From contig JAFTPT010000005.1 in the NCBI GenBank assembly GCA_017463155.1, positions 1 to 42,223 of the forward strand: a stretch of DNA of 42,223 bases. Direction: 5' to 3'. The translations under genes and the position numbers were made by a program. Below the pieces are notes generated by a model, which worked only from the letters and a program-made list of their open reading frames with translations, was not told the DNA's origin and did not search any database. Below, piece after piece: positions 8,814-17,526 of the stretch (the stretch's first letter is position 1; the number at the start of each line of letters is the position of its first letter). Origin of the DNA: Blautia sp. (GTDB taxonomy: Bacteria > Bacillota > Clostridia > Lachnospirales > Lachnospiraceae).

Positions 8814-9710
8814 ATGGCTATTTTCAAAGGAGCAGGCGTAGCGATCGTGACACCGATGCATGAGGACGGGAGTGTCAATTACGAGAAGCTGAAGGAGCTT
8901 CTGGAGTTCCAGATCGCGAACGGGACCGACGCGATCATTATCTGCGGGACCACCGGGGAATCATCCACGCTGTCCCACGGAGAACACCTGAAGACGATCA
9001 AATTTGCCATAGATACCGTCAACAAGAGGATCCCGGTCATTGCCGGGACGGGCTCCAACTGTACCGAGACTGCCATCATGATGTCCAAAGAGGCAGCCTC
9101 CTACGGCGCGGACGCGCTCCTTCTCGTGACGCCCTACTACAACAAAGCGACCCAGAAGGGTCTGATCGCGCACTATACCGCGGTCGCCGAGGCCGTTCCG
9201 GATACGCCGATCATCCTGTACAACGTGGCCAGCCGCACGGGCGTGAACATCGAGCCTGCCACGGCAGCGTACCTGGCCAAAAATGTGAAGAACATCGTCG
9301 GCATCAAGGAGGCCAGCGGCAACCTGTCCCAGATCGCAAAGCTTAAATCACTGGCGGGCGACGATATCGAGCTGTACTCCGGCAACGACGACCAGGTGCT
9401 TCCGATCCTTTCCCTGGGCGGGCTGGGCGTGATCTCGGTGCTTTCCAACATCGCGCCGAGAGAGACCCACGACATGGTGGCTAAGTTTATGGAAGGCGAC
9501 CTGAAGGGTGCCATGGACATCCAGCTCCGGGCTATTCCGCTGATCAACGCGCTTTTCTGCGAAGTCAACCCGATCCCCGTCAAGGCGGCGCTCAATCTGA
9601 TGGGCTGCGAAGTGGGACCGCTCCGCATGCCGCTCTCCGAGATGGAGGATGAGCACAAGAAGGTCCTGGCCCAGGCCATGAAGGACTTCGGGATCGCGCT
9701 TAAGGACTGA
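8814..9710 (+). CDS. dapA: 4-hydroxy-tetrahydrodipicolinate synthase
   Basis: Full-length (298 aa) class I aldolase that condenses aspartate semialdehyde with pyruvate, the first committed step to diaminopimelate and lysine. Visible: GTTGESSTLSHGEH (substrate loop, about residues 44-57), VTPYYNKATQKGL, ILYNVASRTGVN (catalytic Tyr, about 133-144), IVGIKEASGN (Schiff-base Lys about 165), and YSGNDDQVLPILSLGGLGVISV. Start set by GAGGAGG before ATG 8814. dapB follows 16 bases later, so the two form an operon. No lysine riboswitch was seen upstream. Confidence 0.97.
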   Translation: MAIFKGAGVAIVTPMHEDGSVNYEKLKELLEFQIANGTDAIIICGTTGESSTLSHGEHLKTIKFAIDTVNKRIPVIAGTGSNCTETAIMMSKEAASYGADALLLVTPYYNKATQKGLIAHYTAVAEAVPDTPIILYNVASRTGVNIEPATAAYLAKNVKNIVGIKEASGNLSQIAKLKSLAGDDIELYSGNDDQVLPILSLGGLGVISVLSNIAPRETHDMVAKFMEGDLKGAMDIQLRAIPLINALFCEVNPIPVKAALNLMGCEVGPLRMPLSEMEDEHKKVLAQAMKDFGIALKD

Positions 9711-9726
9711 ACATAAAGGAGCAAAC

Positions 9727-10488
9727 ATGGTACGGATCATTATGCATGGCTGCAACGGCCATATGGGCCAGGTGATCTCTCATCTGGCAGAACAGGACCC
9801 GGGCGTACAGATCGTAGCCGGGATCGACATCGCGGATCAGGGTAAGAATCCCTATCCGGTCTTTACGGACATCAACGCATGCGACGTCGAGGCGGACGTG
9901 ATCGTCGATTTTTCGACGGCCAAAGCCGTGGACGCGCTGCTGGATTTCAGTGTAGAGCGGCAGCTTCCGGTGGTGCTGTGCACCACGGGGCTTTCAAAGG
10001 AGCAGCTTGCCCATCTTGACGAGGCAGCGGGGAAGGTCGCGGTGCTCCGCTCCGCCAACATGTCCCTCGGCATCAACACGCTGCTGAAGCTTCTGAAGGA
10101 CGCGGCAAAGGTGCTGGCCTCTGCCGGCTACGATATGGAGATCGTGGAACGTCACCACAGGCTCAAGGTGGACGCGCCCAGCGGAACGGCGCTGGCGCTG
10201 GCGGACAGCCTGAACGAGGCCATGGACGGTGCTTACAGCTACGTCTACGACCGCAGCCGGAAGCGTGAAAAACGCACTGACAAGGAGATCGGCATTTCGG
10301 CGGTACGCGGCGGCACCATCGTGGGCGACCACGAGGTGATCTTTGCCGGCCCGGACGAGGTGATCGAGTTCAAGCATACCGCCTACTCCAAGGCCGTGTT
10401 CGGAAAGGGCGCGCTTGAGGCCGCCAGGTATCTGGCAGGCAAGGGCGCCGGCAAGTATGACATGGCGGACGTGATCGAAGGTAGATAA
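9727..10488 (+). CDS. dapB: 4-hydroxy-tetrahydrodipicolinate reductase
   Basis: Full-length (253 aa) NAD(P)H-dependent reductase, second step of the DAP branch. Visible: the N-terminal Rossmann start GCNGHMGQVI (residues 8-17), VDFSTAKAV, VLCTTGLS, the active-site region MEIVERHHRLKVDAPSGTAL (His-His and the D-A-P-S-G-T loop, about residues 138-157), and AVRGGTIVGDHEVIFAG near 196. Coupled closely to dapA, with a ribosome site in AAAGGAG. A strong hairpin follows 10 bases after the stop. Confidence 0.97.
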   Translation: MVRIIMHGCNGHMGQVISHLAEQDPGVQIVAGIDIADQGKNPYPVFTDINACDVEADVIVDFSTAKAVDALLDFSVERQLPVVLCTTGLSKEQLAHLDEAAGKVAVLRSANMSLGINTLLKLLKDAAKVLASAGYDMEIVERHHRLKVDAPSGTALALADSLNEAMDGAYSYVYDRSRKREKRTDKEIGISAVRGGTIVGDHEVIFAGPDEVIEFKHTAYSKAVFGKGALEAARYLAGKGAGKYDMADVIEGR

Positions 10489-10498
10489 TGACAGTATT

Positions 10499-10528
10499 CG
10501 GACAGCCGGGAGGGATCCCGGCTGTCCG
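10499..10528. repeat. Strong hairpin between dapB and hisA
   Basis: CGGACAGCCGGGA (10499-10511) and TCCCGGCTGTCCG (10516-10528) form a perfect 13-bp stem with a GGGA loop. No T-run follows, so it looks like a processing, stability or partial-termination element in the dap-hisA transcript, not a standard terminator. Confidence 0.75.
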
Positions 10529-10562
10529 TGTGATAAGTGAAACAATCGAAAAGGAGGCAGGT

Positions 10563-11336
10563 ATGCGTTTCAGGCCGTGTATCGATATTCACAACGGAAA
10601 AGTCAAGCAGATCGTGGGCGGAAGCCTTCTGGACCGGGGCGACCAGGCGCAGGAGAACTTCGTCTCGGAGCAGGACGCTGCGTGGTACGCGGCTCTGTAC
10701 CGGGACGCGGGGGTGTCCGGCGGCCATGTGATCCTGCTGAACGGAAAGGACTCACCCTTCTACGAGGCGACCAAGGAGCAGGCGCTCTCGGCGCTCCGGA
10801 CATTTCCGGGAGGCCTGCAGCTGGGCGGAGGCGTGACGCCGGAGAATGCCGGGGAGTACCTGGACGCGGGAGCGAGCCACGTGATCGTCACCTCCTATGT
10901 CTTCCGGGACGGTGAGATCGCCTGGGAGAACCTGGACAGGATGGTCTCCGCTGTCGGCCGGGAGCACCTGGTGCTGGATCTTTCCTGCCGCAGGCGGGGG
11001 GACGAATACCTGATCGTCACCGACCGGTGGCAGAAGTTTACCCATGTGCCGGTCACCCTGGAGACAATGAAGAAGCTCGGCGGATACTGCGATGAATTCC
11101 TGATCCATGCCGTGGACGTGGAGGGAAAAGCTTCCGGCGTCGAGAAAGACCTGGCGGCTCTTCTATCGGAATATGATGAAAAGCCGGTCACCTACGCGGG
11201 AGGCGTGGGCTCTTTTCAGGATCTTGAGGATCTCGGACACTACGGGAAAGGGCGTCTGGACGTGACGATCGGGAGTGCGCTGGATATTTTCGGCGGTTCG
11301 CTTCCATTTGACAGACTTTTGAGAAATTTTTTGTGA
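10563..11336 (+). CDS. hisA: ProFAR isomerase (HisA), eukaryotic type
   Basis: A 257-residue TIM-barrel protein starting MRFRPCIDIHNGKVKQIVGG, which is the pattern of fungal/plant HIS6-type 1-(5-phosphoribosyl)-5-[(5-phosphoribosylamino)methylideneamino]imidazole-4-carboxamide isomerase. Bacterial HisA usually starts with xPAIDLxxGxxVRL. The second half has FLIHAVDVEGKASGVEKDL, VTYAGGVGSFQDL and DVTIGSALDIFGG (phosphate sites). The frame is open back to 10488, but ATG 10563 has AAAAGGAGG just upstream and begins the domain. No other his genes are in the window; it sits after dapB, so it is a solitary fourth step of histidine synthesis or a paralogue. Confidence 0.88.
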   Translation: MRFRPCIDIHNGKVKQIVGGSLLDRGDQAQENFVSEQDAAWYAALYRDAGVSGGHVILLNGKDSPFYEATKEQALSALRTFPGGLQLGGGVTPENAGEYLDAGASHVIVTSYVFRDGEIAWENLDRMVSAVGREHLVLDLSCRRRGDEYLIVTDRWQKFTHVPVTLETMKKLGGYCDEFLIHAVDVEGKASGVEKDLAALLSEYDEKPVTYAGGVGSFQDLEDLGHYGKGRLDVTIGSALDIFGGSLPFDRLLRNFL

Positions 11337-11381
11337 ATTTTTTATAAAATAGTAGGAAAATCTGCGGAGATGTGTTATAAT
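11318..11381 (+). promoter_or_regulatory. Promoter region of hpf
   Basis: Two candidates. TTGACA (11318-11323), 17 bases, then TTTATA (11341-11346), overlapping the end of hisA. Closer to the gene, an extended -10 TGTTATAAT (11373-11381) without a clear -35. Confidence 0.6.
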
Positions 11382-11412
11382 AATCCCATCAACCAGTAAA
11401 GGGGATGGATTT

Positions 11413-11940
11413 ATGAAATTTATCATCAGTGGAAAGAATCTTCAGGTCAGCGACGAGCTGCGTTCCGCGATCGAACACAAGCTCGGCAAGCTCGAGAGGT
11501 ATTTTACCCCGGACACCGAAGTGATCGTCACCCTGAGCGTTGAGAAGGAGCGCCAGAAGATCGAGGTCACCATACCGGTCAAGGGCAACATTATCCGTTC
11601 CGAACAGACCAGCAATGACATGTATGTCTCCATCGACCTGGTGGAAGAGGTCATTGAGCGTCAGCTTCGCAAGTACAAGAACAAGATCATCGACCGCAAA
11701 CAGTCGCCCGGCAATTTCCAGCAGGCCTTCCTGGACGATGAGTACGAGGAGAGCGAGGATGTCCGGATCATCCGTACCAAAAAGTTCGACATCAAGCCCA
11801 TGTACCCTGAGGATGCCTGTGTACAGATGGAGCTTCTGGGACACAGCTTCTACGTGTTCTGCAATGCCGAGACCGACCAGGTGAACGTGGTCTACAAACG
11901 GAAGGGCAACACCTACGGGCTGATCGAGCCGGAGGCATGA
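11413..11940 (+). CDS. hpf: Long-form ribosome hibernation promoting factor
   Basis: A 175-residue protein. Residues 1-100 are the HPF/RaiA (S30AE) domain that binds the decoding site of the 30S subunit (MKFIISGKNLQVSDELRSAI, then KLGKLERYF). After a linker, residues about 118-173 are the C-terminal dimerisation domain (IIRTKKFDIKPMYPEDACVQMELLGHSFYVF and VVYKRKGNTYGLIEPE). The long form makes 100S ribosome dimers in Bacillota without a separate RMF. GGGG at about 7 bases upstream acts as ribosome site. It is monocistronic between its own promoter region and a terminator. Confidence 0.95.
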   Translation: MKFIISGKNLQVSDELRSAIEHKLGKLERYFTPDTEVIVTLSVEKERQKIEVTIPVKGNIIRSEQTSNDMYVSIDLVEEVIERQLRKYKNKIIDRKQSPGNFQQAFLDDEYEESEDVRIIRTKKFDIKPMYPEDACVQMELLGHSFYVFCNAETDQVNVVYKRKGNTYGLIEPEA

Positions 11941-11967
11941 GCTGCCCGGTATACGGATTATAAATGA

Positions 11968-12000
11968 GGGGTGCCGCGCTGCGGCACCCCGTTTTCTTTT
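11968..12000. terminator. Terminator of hpf, likely bidirectional
   Basis: GGGGTGCCGC (11968-11977), a 3-base loop, GCGGCACCCC (11981-11990), then TTTTCTTTT. A-rich sequence before the stem would serve the convergent ABC operon. Confidence 0.9.
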
Positions 12001-12008
12001 ATTCCTTC

Positions 12009-13781
12009 TTATACCTGCGGCGCCAGCCGGTGGCAGGCGGCTAAATGATCCTCCCCGATCCGGTGAAGCTCCGGTCTGTTCCGCATACAGTCATCCGTGG
12101 CATACCGGCAGCGCGGGGCAAACTTGCACCCCGGCACGTCCTCCCTGGATTCGTTCGCATTCTGCTCGAGCATCCTGCGGCGTTCATTCCGGTCTTCGTA
12201 TACGTCGAAGACCGCCTCCAGAAGGACTTTGGTATAGGGATGGGCCGCCGTCTCGGTCAGTTCACGGCTGTTCATCACTTCGACGATCTCTCCCTGGTAC
12301 ATGACGACGATCCGGTGGCTGATCTGACGTACAAGGGCCAGGTCATGGCCGATGAACAGGTAGGACAGATGCCACTGGTTCTGAAGGTCCACGAGCATTT
12401 TTACGACCTGGTTCTGGATCGAGACATCCAGTGCGCTGGTGGCCTCGTCGCAGACGATCAAATCCGGCTCCAGAAGCGCGGCCCGTGCGATCACGACCCG
12501 CTGGAGCTGCCCGCCGGACAGCATGTGCGGATGACGGGAAAGAAACTCGCCGGAGAGCCCGACGGCTTCCATGTATTTCTCGATCCGGCCTTCGGCCTGG
12601 TTCCGGGAAAGCTTCTCGTAGTTGCGAAGCGGTTCATACAGATAATCCCCGATGGTCATCCGGGGGCTGAAGGAGGAGATCGGATTCTGGAAGACCATCT
12701 GCACATGACGGCGGAAACGCCGTTTTTCTTTGGCCTTCATGTTTGCGAACTGTTCTCCCTGAACCTTGATCTCACCCTGCGTGGGAGGGTAGCTCCCGAT
12801 GATCATCCGGGCAAGCGTGCTCTTTCCGCAGCCGCTTTCCCCTACGATCCCGAGGCATTCTCCCTCGTACAGGTGAAGATTGACGCCGTTTACGGCGAGA
12901 AGTGTCTTCTTTTTTTTGCTGCGGACCGAGAATTCCTTGACGACGTCGTTCACAGCCAGCAGCTCCGCGCCTTTTTGGCGCTCTTCGCGGAGCTCTTTTT
13001 CTCCGCGCATCAGCTTCGGAACGGCGCCAAGGAGCATTCTGGTATAATCGCTCTGCGGAGACAGGATCACCCGGTCACGCGTGCCGTATTCAACGATCTC
13101 GCCGGTTTTCATAACGGCAATGTCGTCGGACAGGTAAGAGGCGACGCCCATGTTGTGCGTGACCAGGATGATCGCTGTGTCGTATTTTTCCGTAAGCTTC
13201 TGGAGTTCATAGACCACCTGCGCCTGCACGGTCACATCCAGCGCGCTGGTCGGTTCATCCGCCAGGAGAAGCTTCGGATTCTGCGCCATCGCCATCGCGA
13301 TGGCGGCCCGCTGCTTCATTCCGCCCGAAAGCTCGAACGGATAGGATTCCATCACGCGGTGAGGATCCGTAAGATTCATGCGCCGGAGCCATTCTTCGGC
13401 GAGCTCTGTTGCCGCCGTCTGTGACAGATCCTGATGGGTATTGATGTACTCCAGGAACTGCTTTCCGATGGTCTTGACGGGATCCATGGCAAGTCCCGCG
13501 TCCTGAAAGATCATGGCGATGTCTTTTCCGCGGAGCTTCTGCATCTGCCGCTTTGACCGGGAGAGCAGACTCTGCCCGTCAAACAGGATCTCACCGCTTT
13601 GGATCTTTCCGTTGCCGGAGAGCAGGCCGAGGATCCCGCGGATGATCGTGGATTTTCCGCTGCCGCTCTCGCCGACGATGGACAGGATCTTCCCTGCATC
13701 CAGGGAAAAGCTCGCATGATTGACAGCTGGTGTGCTGCCGCCGTAGCTGATGGTCAGGTTTTTAACTTCCAGAAGGCTCAT
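12009..13781 (-). CDS. Fused two-domain ABC ATPase of a Dpp/Opp/Nik-type importer
   Basis: 590 residues holding two complete ATPases in one chain, equivalent to DppD plus DppF. Domain 1: GESGSGKST (Walker A, about 37-45), LSGGMKQR, LLLADEPTSALDV. Domain 2, from about residue 280: GESGCGKST, LSGGQLQR, LIVCDEATSALDV. The C-terminus has the Cys-containing oligopeptide-type tail CKFAPRCRYATDDC. Last gene of the four-gene operon read leftward, 16 bases after the binding-protein gene. Its ribosome site is weak (GGAA). The cobalamin riboswitch at the operon's head controls it, so the transported compound is probably linked to B12. Confidence 0.93.
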   Translation of the reverse strand: MSLLEVKNLTISYGGSTPAVNHASFSLDAGKILSIVGESGSGKSTIIRGILGLLSGNGKIQSGEILFDGQSLLSRSKRQMQKLRGKDIAMIFQDAGLAMDPVKTIGKQFLEYINTHQDLSQTAATELAEEWLRRMNLTDPHRVMESYPFELSGGMKQRAAIAMAMAQNPKLLLADEPTSALDVTVQAQVVYELQKLTEKYDTAIILVTHNMGVASYLSDDIAVMKTGEIVEYGTRDRVILSPQSDYTRMLLGAVPKLMRGEKELREERQKGAELLAVNDVVKEFSVRSKKKKTLLAVNGVNLHLYEGECLGIVGESGCGKSTLARMIIGSYPPTQGEIKVQGEQFANMKAKEKRRFRRHVQMVFQNPISSFSPRMTIGDYLYEPLRNYEKLSRNQAEGRIEKYMEAVGLSGEFLSRHPHMLSGGQLQRVVIARAALLEPDLIVCDEATSALDVSIQNQVVKMLVDLQNQWHLSYLFIGHDLALVRQISHRIVVMYQGEIVEVMNSRELTETAAHPYTKVLLEAVFDVYEDRNERRRMLEQNANESREDVPGCKFAPRCRYATDDCMRNRPELHRIGEDHLAACHRLAPQV

Positions 13782-13797
13782 AATGGTAGATTCCAGA

Positions 13798-15330
13798 TTA
13801 TTCTGCGAATGTGGTCTGCGGGGTCAGGAAATAGTAGTCGATGGGGAAGGTGGACATGTTCTTGACCTTGTTGGCGTTGCAGACGTTGATGTTGGTCACG
13901 CTCACCAGGTAGCAGCCGAAGGCGTCGTCGATGATCACCTGGCTGGCCTGTTTTGCAAGGTCCATACGCTCGTTGACATCAAAGGTCGTGGACAGGGATG
14001 CGATCAGCTCATCCAGCTTCTCATCGCTGTATCCGCCGTAGTTGTCGGTCGCGTCGGAACGGAACACCTGGTCCAGGAACCACTGGGGATCACCGGTGGA
14101 AAGGGTCTGCCAGTTTCCGAATACCAGCTGGAAATTGCCGGCGTCACGCTCGTCCGTCAGGTTCTCGGTGAGTGTCAGCTCGACGTCGATGCCGCATTCG
14201 CGGACCTGGGACTGGACGGCTTCGCCAAGGGTGTTGTTGTTCGTTTCGGTATCGCTGCTGGTCATCAGGATGTTGACAACAAGGTTTTCACCATCCTTGT
14301 CGACATAGCCGTCGCCGTCGCTGTCGGTGTAGCCTGCTTCTTCCAGATAGGAGGCAGCTGCTTCGGGATCATAGGTCCAACGGTTCAGATCCTCATAGAA
14401 GGTAGCGCTGGGCGGGAACGGGGAACCGACGCCTGCCACGCCGCCGCCGATGATCGTTGCAAGGGCGTCGTAGTTGACAGCGGAGTTGAAGGCCTTACGG
14501 ACATTGATATCGTCAAAGGGAGCAGCCTTCGTGTTCATGAACAGGAACCATTCACGGGTACCGGTCGCATACTGAACTTCATAATCGTCGTTGCCTTCGA
14601 AGAGGGTCAGGTCAAGCGCTCTGACACGCTGCATCATGTCCAGCTCACCGGACTGCAGGGCCATGGCACGGGAGTTGTCATCGGTGATATCATAGCAGGT
14701 GATGCTGTCGAAGCCGGGCTTTCCGCCCCAGTAGCCGTCGTAAGCCACAGCGTCGAAGGAGACATCCGGCTCGAAGGAGGTCACCTTGTAGGCACCGGTG
14801 CAGATCGGCTCGTTGCCGAAATTGCTGGTATCCACGCTGGTATCCACGATCACGAACAGCGGCTCGGTCAGGTTTGCGAGGAAGGCACCGTAGGGCTCCT
14901 CGGTCTTGAAGATGACGGAATCTCCGTCTGCCTCGACGCTTGCCAGCTTCAGGTTGGTCTGGCCGCGCTCGTTGACCTCGAGGGAACGCTGGATCGAAGA
15001 GACGACCGCCTGCGCGTCGCAGACGTTTCCGTTCTGGAAGGTCACGCCGTCACGGATATGGAATTTCCAGGTCGTGTCATCGACGGCTTCCCATTCGTCC
15101 GCGATCTGTCCGACAAACTCAAGGTTTTCGTTCACTGTGATCAGGGTCTCGCCGACAGCGGCTCTGGTCAATGTCCAGCCGTTCCAGCCGTTGCCCGGAT
15201 CCAGGTCATCCCCGAACCAGTAAATGCCGAAATTCAGGTGCGAACCGGCGGCTTCTTCCGCAAGTGCGGGTACGGCACCGGCAAACAGCATCGTACCGGT
15301 GAGTAAAAGGCTTATCCATTTTGTTTTCAT
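13798..15330 (-). CDS. Extracellular solute-binding protein, family 5
   Basis: 510 residues of the DppA/OppA/NikA (SBP_bac_5) family. The signal sequence is MKTKWISLLL..VPALAEE, a type I site (A-L-A) and not a lipobox: there is no Cys after it. Family features are AVGETLITVNENLEFVGQIADEW and WKFHIRDGVTFQNG near residues 60-100, SGELDMM near 225, and VRKAFNSAVNYD near 275. A short acidic DSDGDGYVDKDGE loop (about 335-347) resembles a Ca2+-binding EF-type loop. Its ATG overlaps the permease stop (ATGA) and GGAGGAA precedes it. A Gram-positive binding protein needs an anchor, so the missing lipobox is odd. Ligand unknown; riboswitch control suggests cobalt, nickel or a corrinoid-related compound. 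Confidence 0.9.
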   Translation of the reverse strand: MKTKWISLLLTGTMLFAGAVPALAEEAAGSHLNFGIYWFGDDLDPGNGWNGWTLTRAAVGETLITVNENLEFVGQIADEWEAVDDTTWKFHIRDGVTFQNGNVCDAQAVVSSIQRSLEVNERGQTNLKLASVEADGDSVIFKTEEPYGAFLANLTEPLFVIVDTSVDTSNFGNEPICTGAYKVTSFEPDVSFDAVAYDGYWGGKPGFDSITCYDITDDNSRAMALQSGELDMMQRVRALDLTLFEGNDDYEVQYATGTREWFLFMNTKAAPFDDINVRKAFNSAVNYDALATIIGGGVAGVGSPFPPSATFYEDLNRWTYDPEAAASYLEEAGYTDSDGDGYVDKDGENLVVNILMTSSDTETNNNTLGEAVQSQVRECGIDVELTLTENLTDERDAGNFQLVFGNWQTLSTGDPQWFLDQVFRSDATDNYGGYSDEKLDELIASLSTTFDVNERMDLAKQASQVIIDDAFGCYLVSVTNINVCNANKVKNMSTFPIDYYFLTPQTTFAE

Positions 15331-16226
15331 TTTTCATTTCCTCCATTTCTCCTTTTTTTTGAAAAACGCGCCGCGAGGGGCGATTCTTCCCGCTTTGTGA
15401 TGCCTCTGGGATCGAGCACGTCGCGCAGGCTGTCACCCATCAGGTTGAAAATGATCACGCAGATCAGGATCACCATACCGGGGAATATCAGCATCCACGG
15501 TGCCGTCTGCATATAGCCTTTTCCTTCGCTCAGCATGTAGCCCCATTCCGGGGTCGGCGGCTGCGAACCCAGTCCCAGCAGCGACAGGCTGGCGAGCGTC
15601 AGCAGATTGTTGCCGATATCCTGCGTGATCAGGACGATCAGGTAGGGGATCACGTTGGGCACGATATAGCGGAACATGACGGCAAAGCTGCCTGTCCCGG
15701 ACAAACGGGCCTGTTCGATGTAATCTTCATTTTTGATCGTGATGACCATGGAACGGGTGACCCGGGCGTACATCGTCCAGCTGATCACGGTCATGGCGAT
15801 GATCAGGTTGCGGGTGCCGACGCCCAGAACCGCGACGACGGCGATCACGAAAACGATGTGCGGGAAGGCCAGCAGCATGTCCGTGATACGCATGAGGACG
15901 GCGTCAACCATGCCGCCGAAATAGCCGGAGGTCATGCCGATGATGACGCCGATCAGCGCCATCAAAAGTGTCACGATGATCGCGATCACGAGGGAGGTCC
16001 GGCCTCCGTAAAGCAGCCTCGAAAACAGGCAGCGGCCGACCTGGTCGGTCCCGAAGGGATACGTGCGGCTCGGCGGCTGCAGGAGCGCGTCGTAGTTCTG
16101 CTTGATGGGGTCGTGAGGCGCTATGTAGCCGGCAAAGATCGCGAGGAACATAAACAGGACCGTGATCATGAACATGAGCATGAATTTCCGGTCATGCAGG
16201 GCTTTTCGGACATAATACATGTTCAC
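15327..16226 (-). CDS. ABC permease, DppC/NikC type
   Basis: 299 residues with an N-terminal segment (FMLMFMITVLFMFLAIFAGYI) and the BPD_transp_1 domain; the family normally has six membrane spans. Family features are APHDPIKQNYDALLQPPS, YPFGTDQVGRCLFSRLLYGGRTSL (about 55-80), the EAA-type coupling loop EQARLSGTGSFAVMFRYIVPN, and the end SLRDVLDPR. Second permease of the operon, overlapping its neighbours by four bases on both sides (ATGA), which indicates translational coupling. The basic tail carries the GGAGG that serves the next gene. Confidence 0.93.
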   Translation of the reverse strand: MNMYYVRKALHDRKFMLMFMITVLFMFLAIFAGYIAPHDPIKQNYDALLQPPSRTYPFGTDQVGRCLFSRLLYGGRTSLVIAIIVTLLMALIGVIIGMTSGYFGGMVDAVLMRITDMLLAFPHIVFVIAVVAVLGVGTRNLIIAMTVISWTMYARVTRSMVITIKNEDYIEQARLSGTGSFAVMFRYIVPNVIPYLIVLITQDIGNNLLTLASLSLLGLGSQPPTPEWGYMLSEGKGYMQTAPWMLIFPGMVILICVIIFNLMGDSLRDVLDPRGITKREESPLAARFSKKRRNGGNEK

Positions 16227-17158
16227 TCACCTCCCAGCCGGATCCGGGGATCCAGAAAACGATAGAGAATATCCACGAGCAGGTTGACGCCGACGAAGAT
16301 CACGGCCATCCAGACCACGTAGGCCTGCATCAGATTGTAATCCCGCCCGGTAACGGCGTCCGCGGCCATCTTGCCCACGCCCTGGTAGCTGAAGACGGTC
16401 TCCACGATGGTGGCACCGCCGAGAATGCTTCCTACGGACATGCCGAACATGGTGATGATCGAAAGAAGCGCGTTCGGGAGGACATGCCGGAGGTTCACCT
16501 TCCAGCGGGGAAGCCCTTTTGACAGAAGGCCCATCACATAGTCTTTGTTGATCTCTTCGAGGATATTGGCACGGAGCCGCCGGATGTACGTGGCCGTCAT
16601 CCAGAAGGCCAGTGTAATGGACGGCAGGATCAGTCCGATCACATCGTTCCCACTGATGGACGGCAGCATGCCGAGCTTGATGGAGAAGACGTAGATCAGG
16701 AGCATGCCGAGCCAGAAGCTGGGCATGGATACCCCGATGAACGAAATGAAACGGATGATATAGTCCGCAGCTTTATTCTTGTAGACGGCGGACAGGATCC
16801 CGAGAGGGATCGAAAAGAGCACTGTAATAAGGATCGCACAGACAGAAAGACGGATGGTCTTCGGCAGGCGCTTGAGCATCTCTTCTTTGACAGAGTGATT
16901 GAATTTGACAGACTCGCCGAAATCGCCATGCACCGCGTTCCGAAGCCAGCGGCCATAGCGGACAAGGACCGGGTCGTTGAGGCCCAGTTCCTCCCGTTCG
17001 GCTTCCATGACGGCCGCGTCGCCGGAGACGCCCATGGAAAGATACTTCATGGTGACCGGGTCGGACGGCGCGTAAGAAAGCAGAAGAAAGGTAAGAAACG
17101 TAACGCCAAGCAGGACGGGGATCGTCTGCAGCAGGCGCAAAAAGATATATTTGAGCAT
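16223..17158 (-). CDS. ABC permease, DppB/NikB type
   Basis: 311 residues, first gene of the B12-riboswitch operon. MLKYIFLRLLQTIPVLLGVTFLTF is the classic DppB start. Other features: the APSDPV segment, LGLNDPVLVRYGRWL near residue 75, FWLGMLLIYVFSIKLGMLP near 150, and the coupling loop A-x-G-L-style SKGLPRWKVNLRHVLPNA. The frame is open to 17236, but the upstream part would lie in the riboswitch; ATG 17158 has AGGAAAGG about 10 bases before it. The operon order is permease, permease, binding protein, double ATPase: a complete transporter. Confidence 0.93.
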   Translation of the reverse strand: MLKYIFLRLLQTIPVLLGVTFLTFLLLSYAPSDPVTMKYLSMGVSGDAAVMEAEREELGLNDPVLVRYGRWLRNAVHGDFGESVKFNHSVKEEMLKRLPKTIRLSVCAILITVLFSIPLGILSAVYKNKAADYIIRFISFIGVSMPSFWLGMLLIYVFSIKLGMLPSISGNDVIGLILPSITLAFWMTATYIRRLRANILEEINKDYVMGLLSKGLPRWKVNLRHVLPNALLSIITMFGMSVGSILGGATIVETVFSYQGVGKMAADAVTGRDYNLMQAYVVWMAVIFVGVNLLVDILYRFLDPRIRLGGE

Positions 17159-17200
17159 AAAAAACCAGCCTTTCCTATACATCGTAAGATCAGCTTCATC

Positions 17201-17380
17201 CTTGAAAGAGCAGGTCTTCTGACTGGAGGTCATCATCCGCGGCCGCCTTCCCGCTTACGCAGTGGCATCGAAGGCAGCGGACTCGCTCATACAGCGGCGG
17301 GACCGTACCGGAATCGCACCGGTTTCCCTTTTACTCCTGTATGCCGGCACGGCAGCTGACATCCAGGAGACTCTTTCAAG
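17201..17380 (-). promoter_or_regulatory. Cobalamin (B12) riboswitch ahead of the Dpp/Nik-type operon
   Basis: On the - strand a complete AdoCbl-type aptamer. The closing helix P1 is CTTGAAAGAG pairing with CTCTTTCAAG (plus-strand 17371-17380 and 17201-17210), a perfect 10 bp. Inside are the conserved GGGAAACCGGTGCGATTCC and GGTCCCGCCGCTGT (17290-17328), GCCACTG (17260-17266), GGGAAGG (17246-17252) and the B12 box AGTCAGAAGACCTGC (17210-17224). No intrinsic terminator lies between it and the start codon 43 bases on, so translational control is more likely. Known class; its use on a peptide/nickel-type transporter is the interesting point. Confidence 0.93.
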
Positions 17381-17404
17381 TTATCAACTATAAACTATAT
17401 ATTT

Positions 17405-17433
17405 ACTATACCAGTTAAACGCCGCACCGTCAA
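17405..17433 (-). promoter_or_regulatory. Promoter of the B12-controlled ABC operon
   Basis: On the - strand TTGACG (17428-17433), 17 bases, TATAGT (17405-17410), with the start of transcription about 20 bases before the riboswitch P1. Confidence 0.8.
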
Positions 17434-17497
17434 CCGCAAAAAGGGTGTACGGGGCGCTGTGTCCCACGGCCGGATTCAGCCTCTCCCAAAATCCTCC

Positions 17498-17526
17498 TTG
17501 TTTTTGCCGGCGGGAAATGGTAGAAT
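17498..17526 (+). promoter_or_regulatory. secA promoter
   Basis: TTGTTT (17498-17503), 17 bases, TAGAAT (17521-17526) with an extended TGG before it; 86 bases ahead of secA. Confidence 0.6.

Noticed and set aside
17159-17236. Upstream extension of the DppB-like gene
   Set aside because: It overlaps the B12 box of the riboswitch; ATG 17158 starts the conserved DppB sequence.
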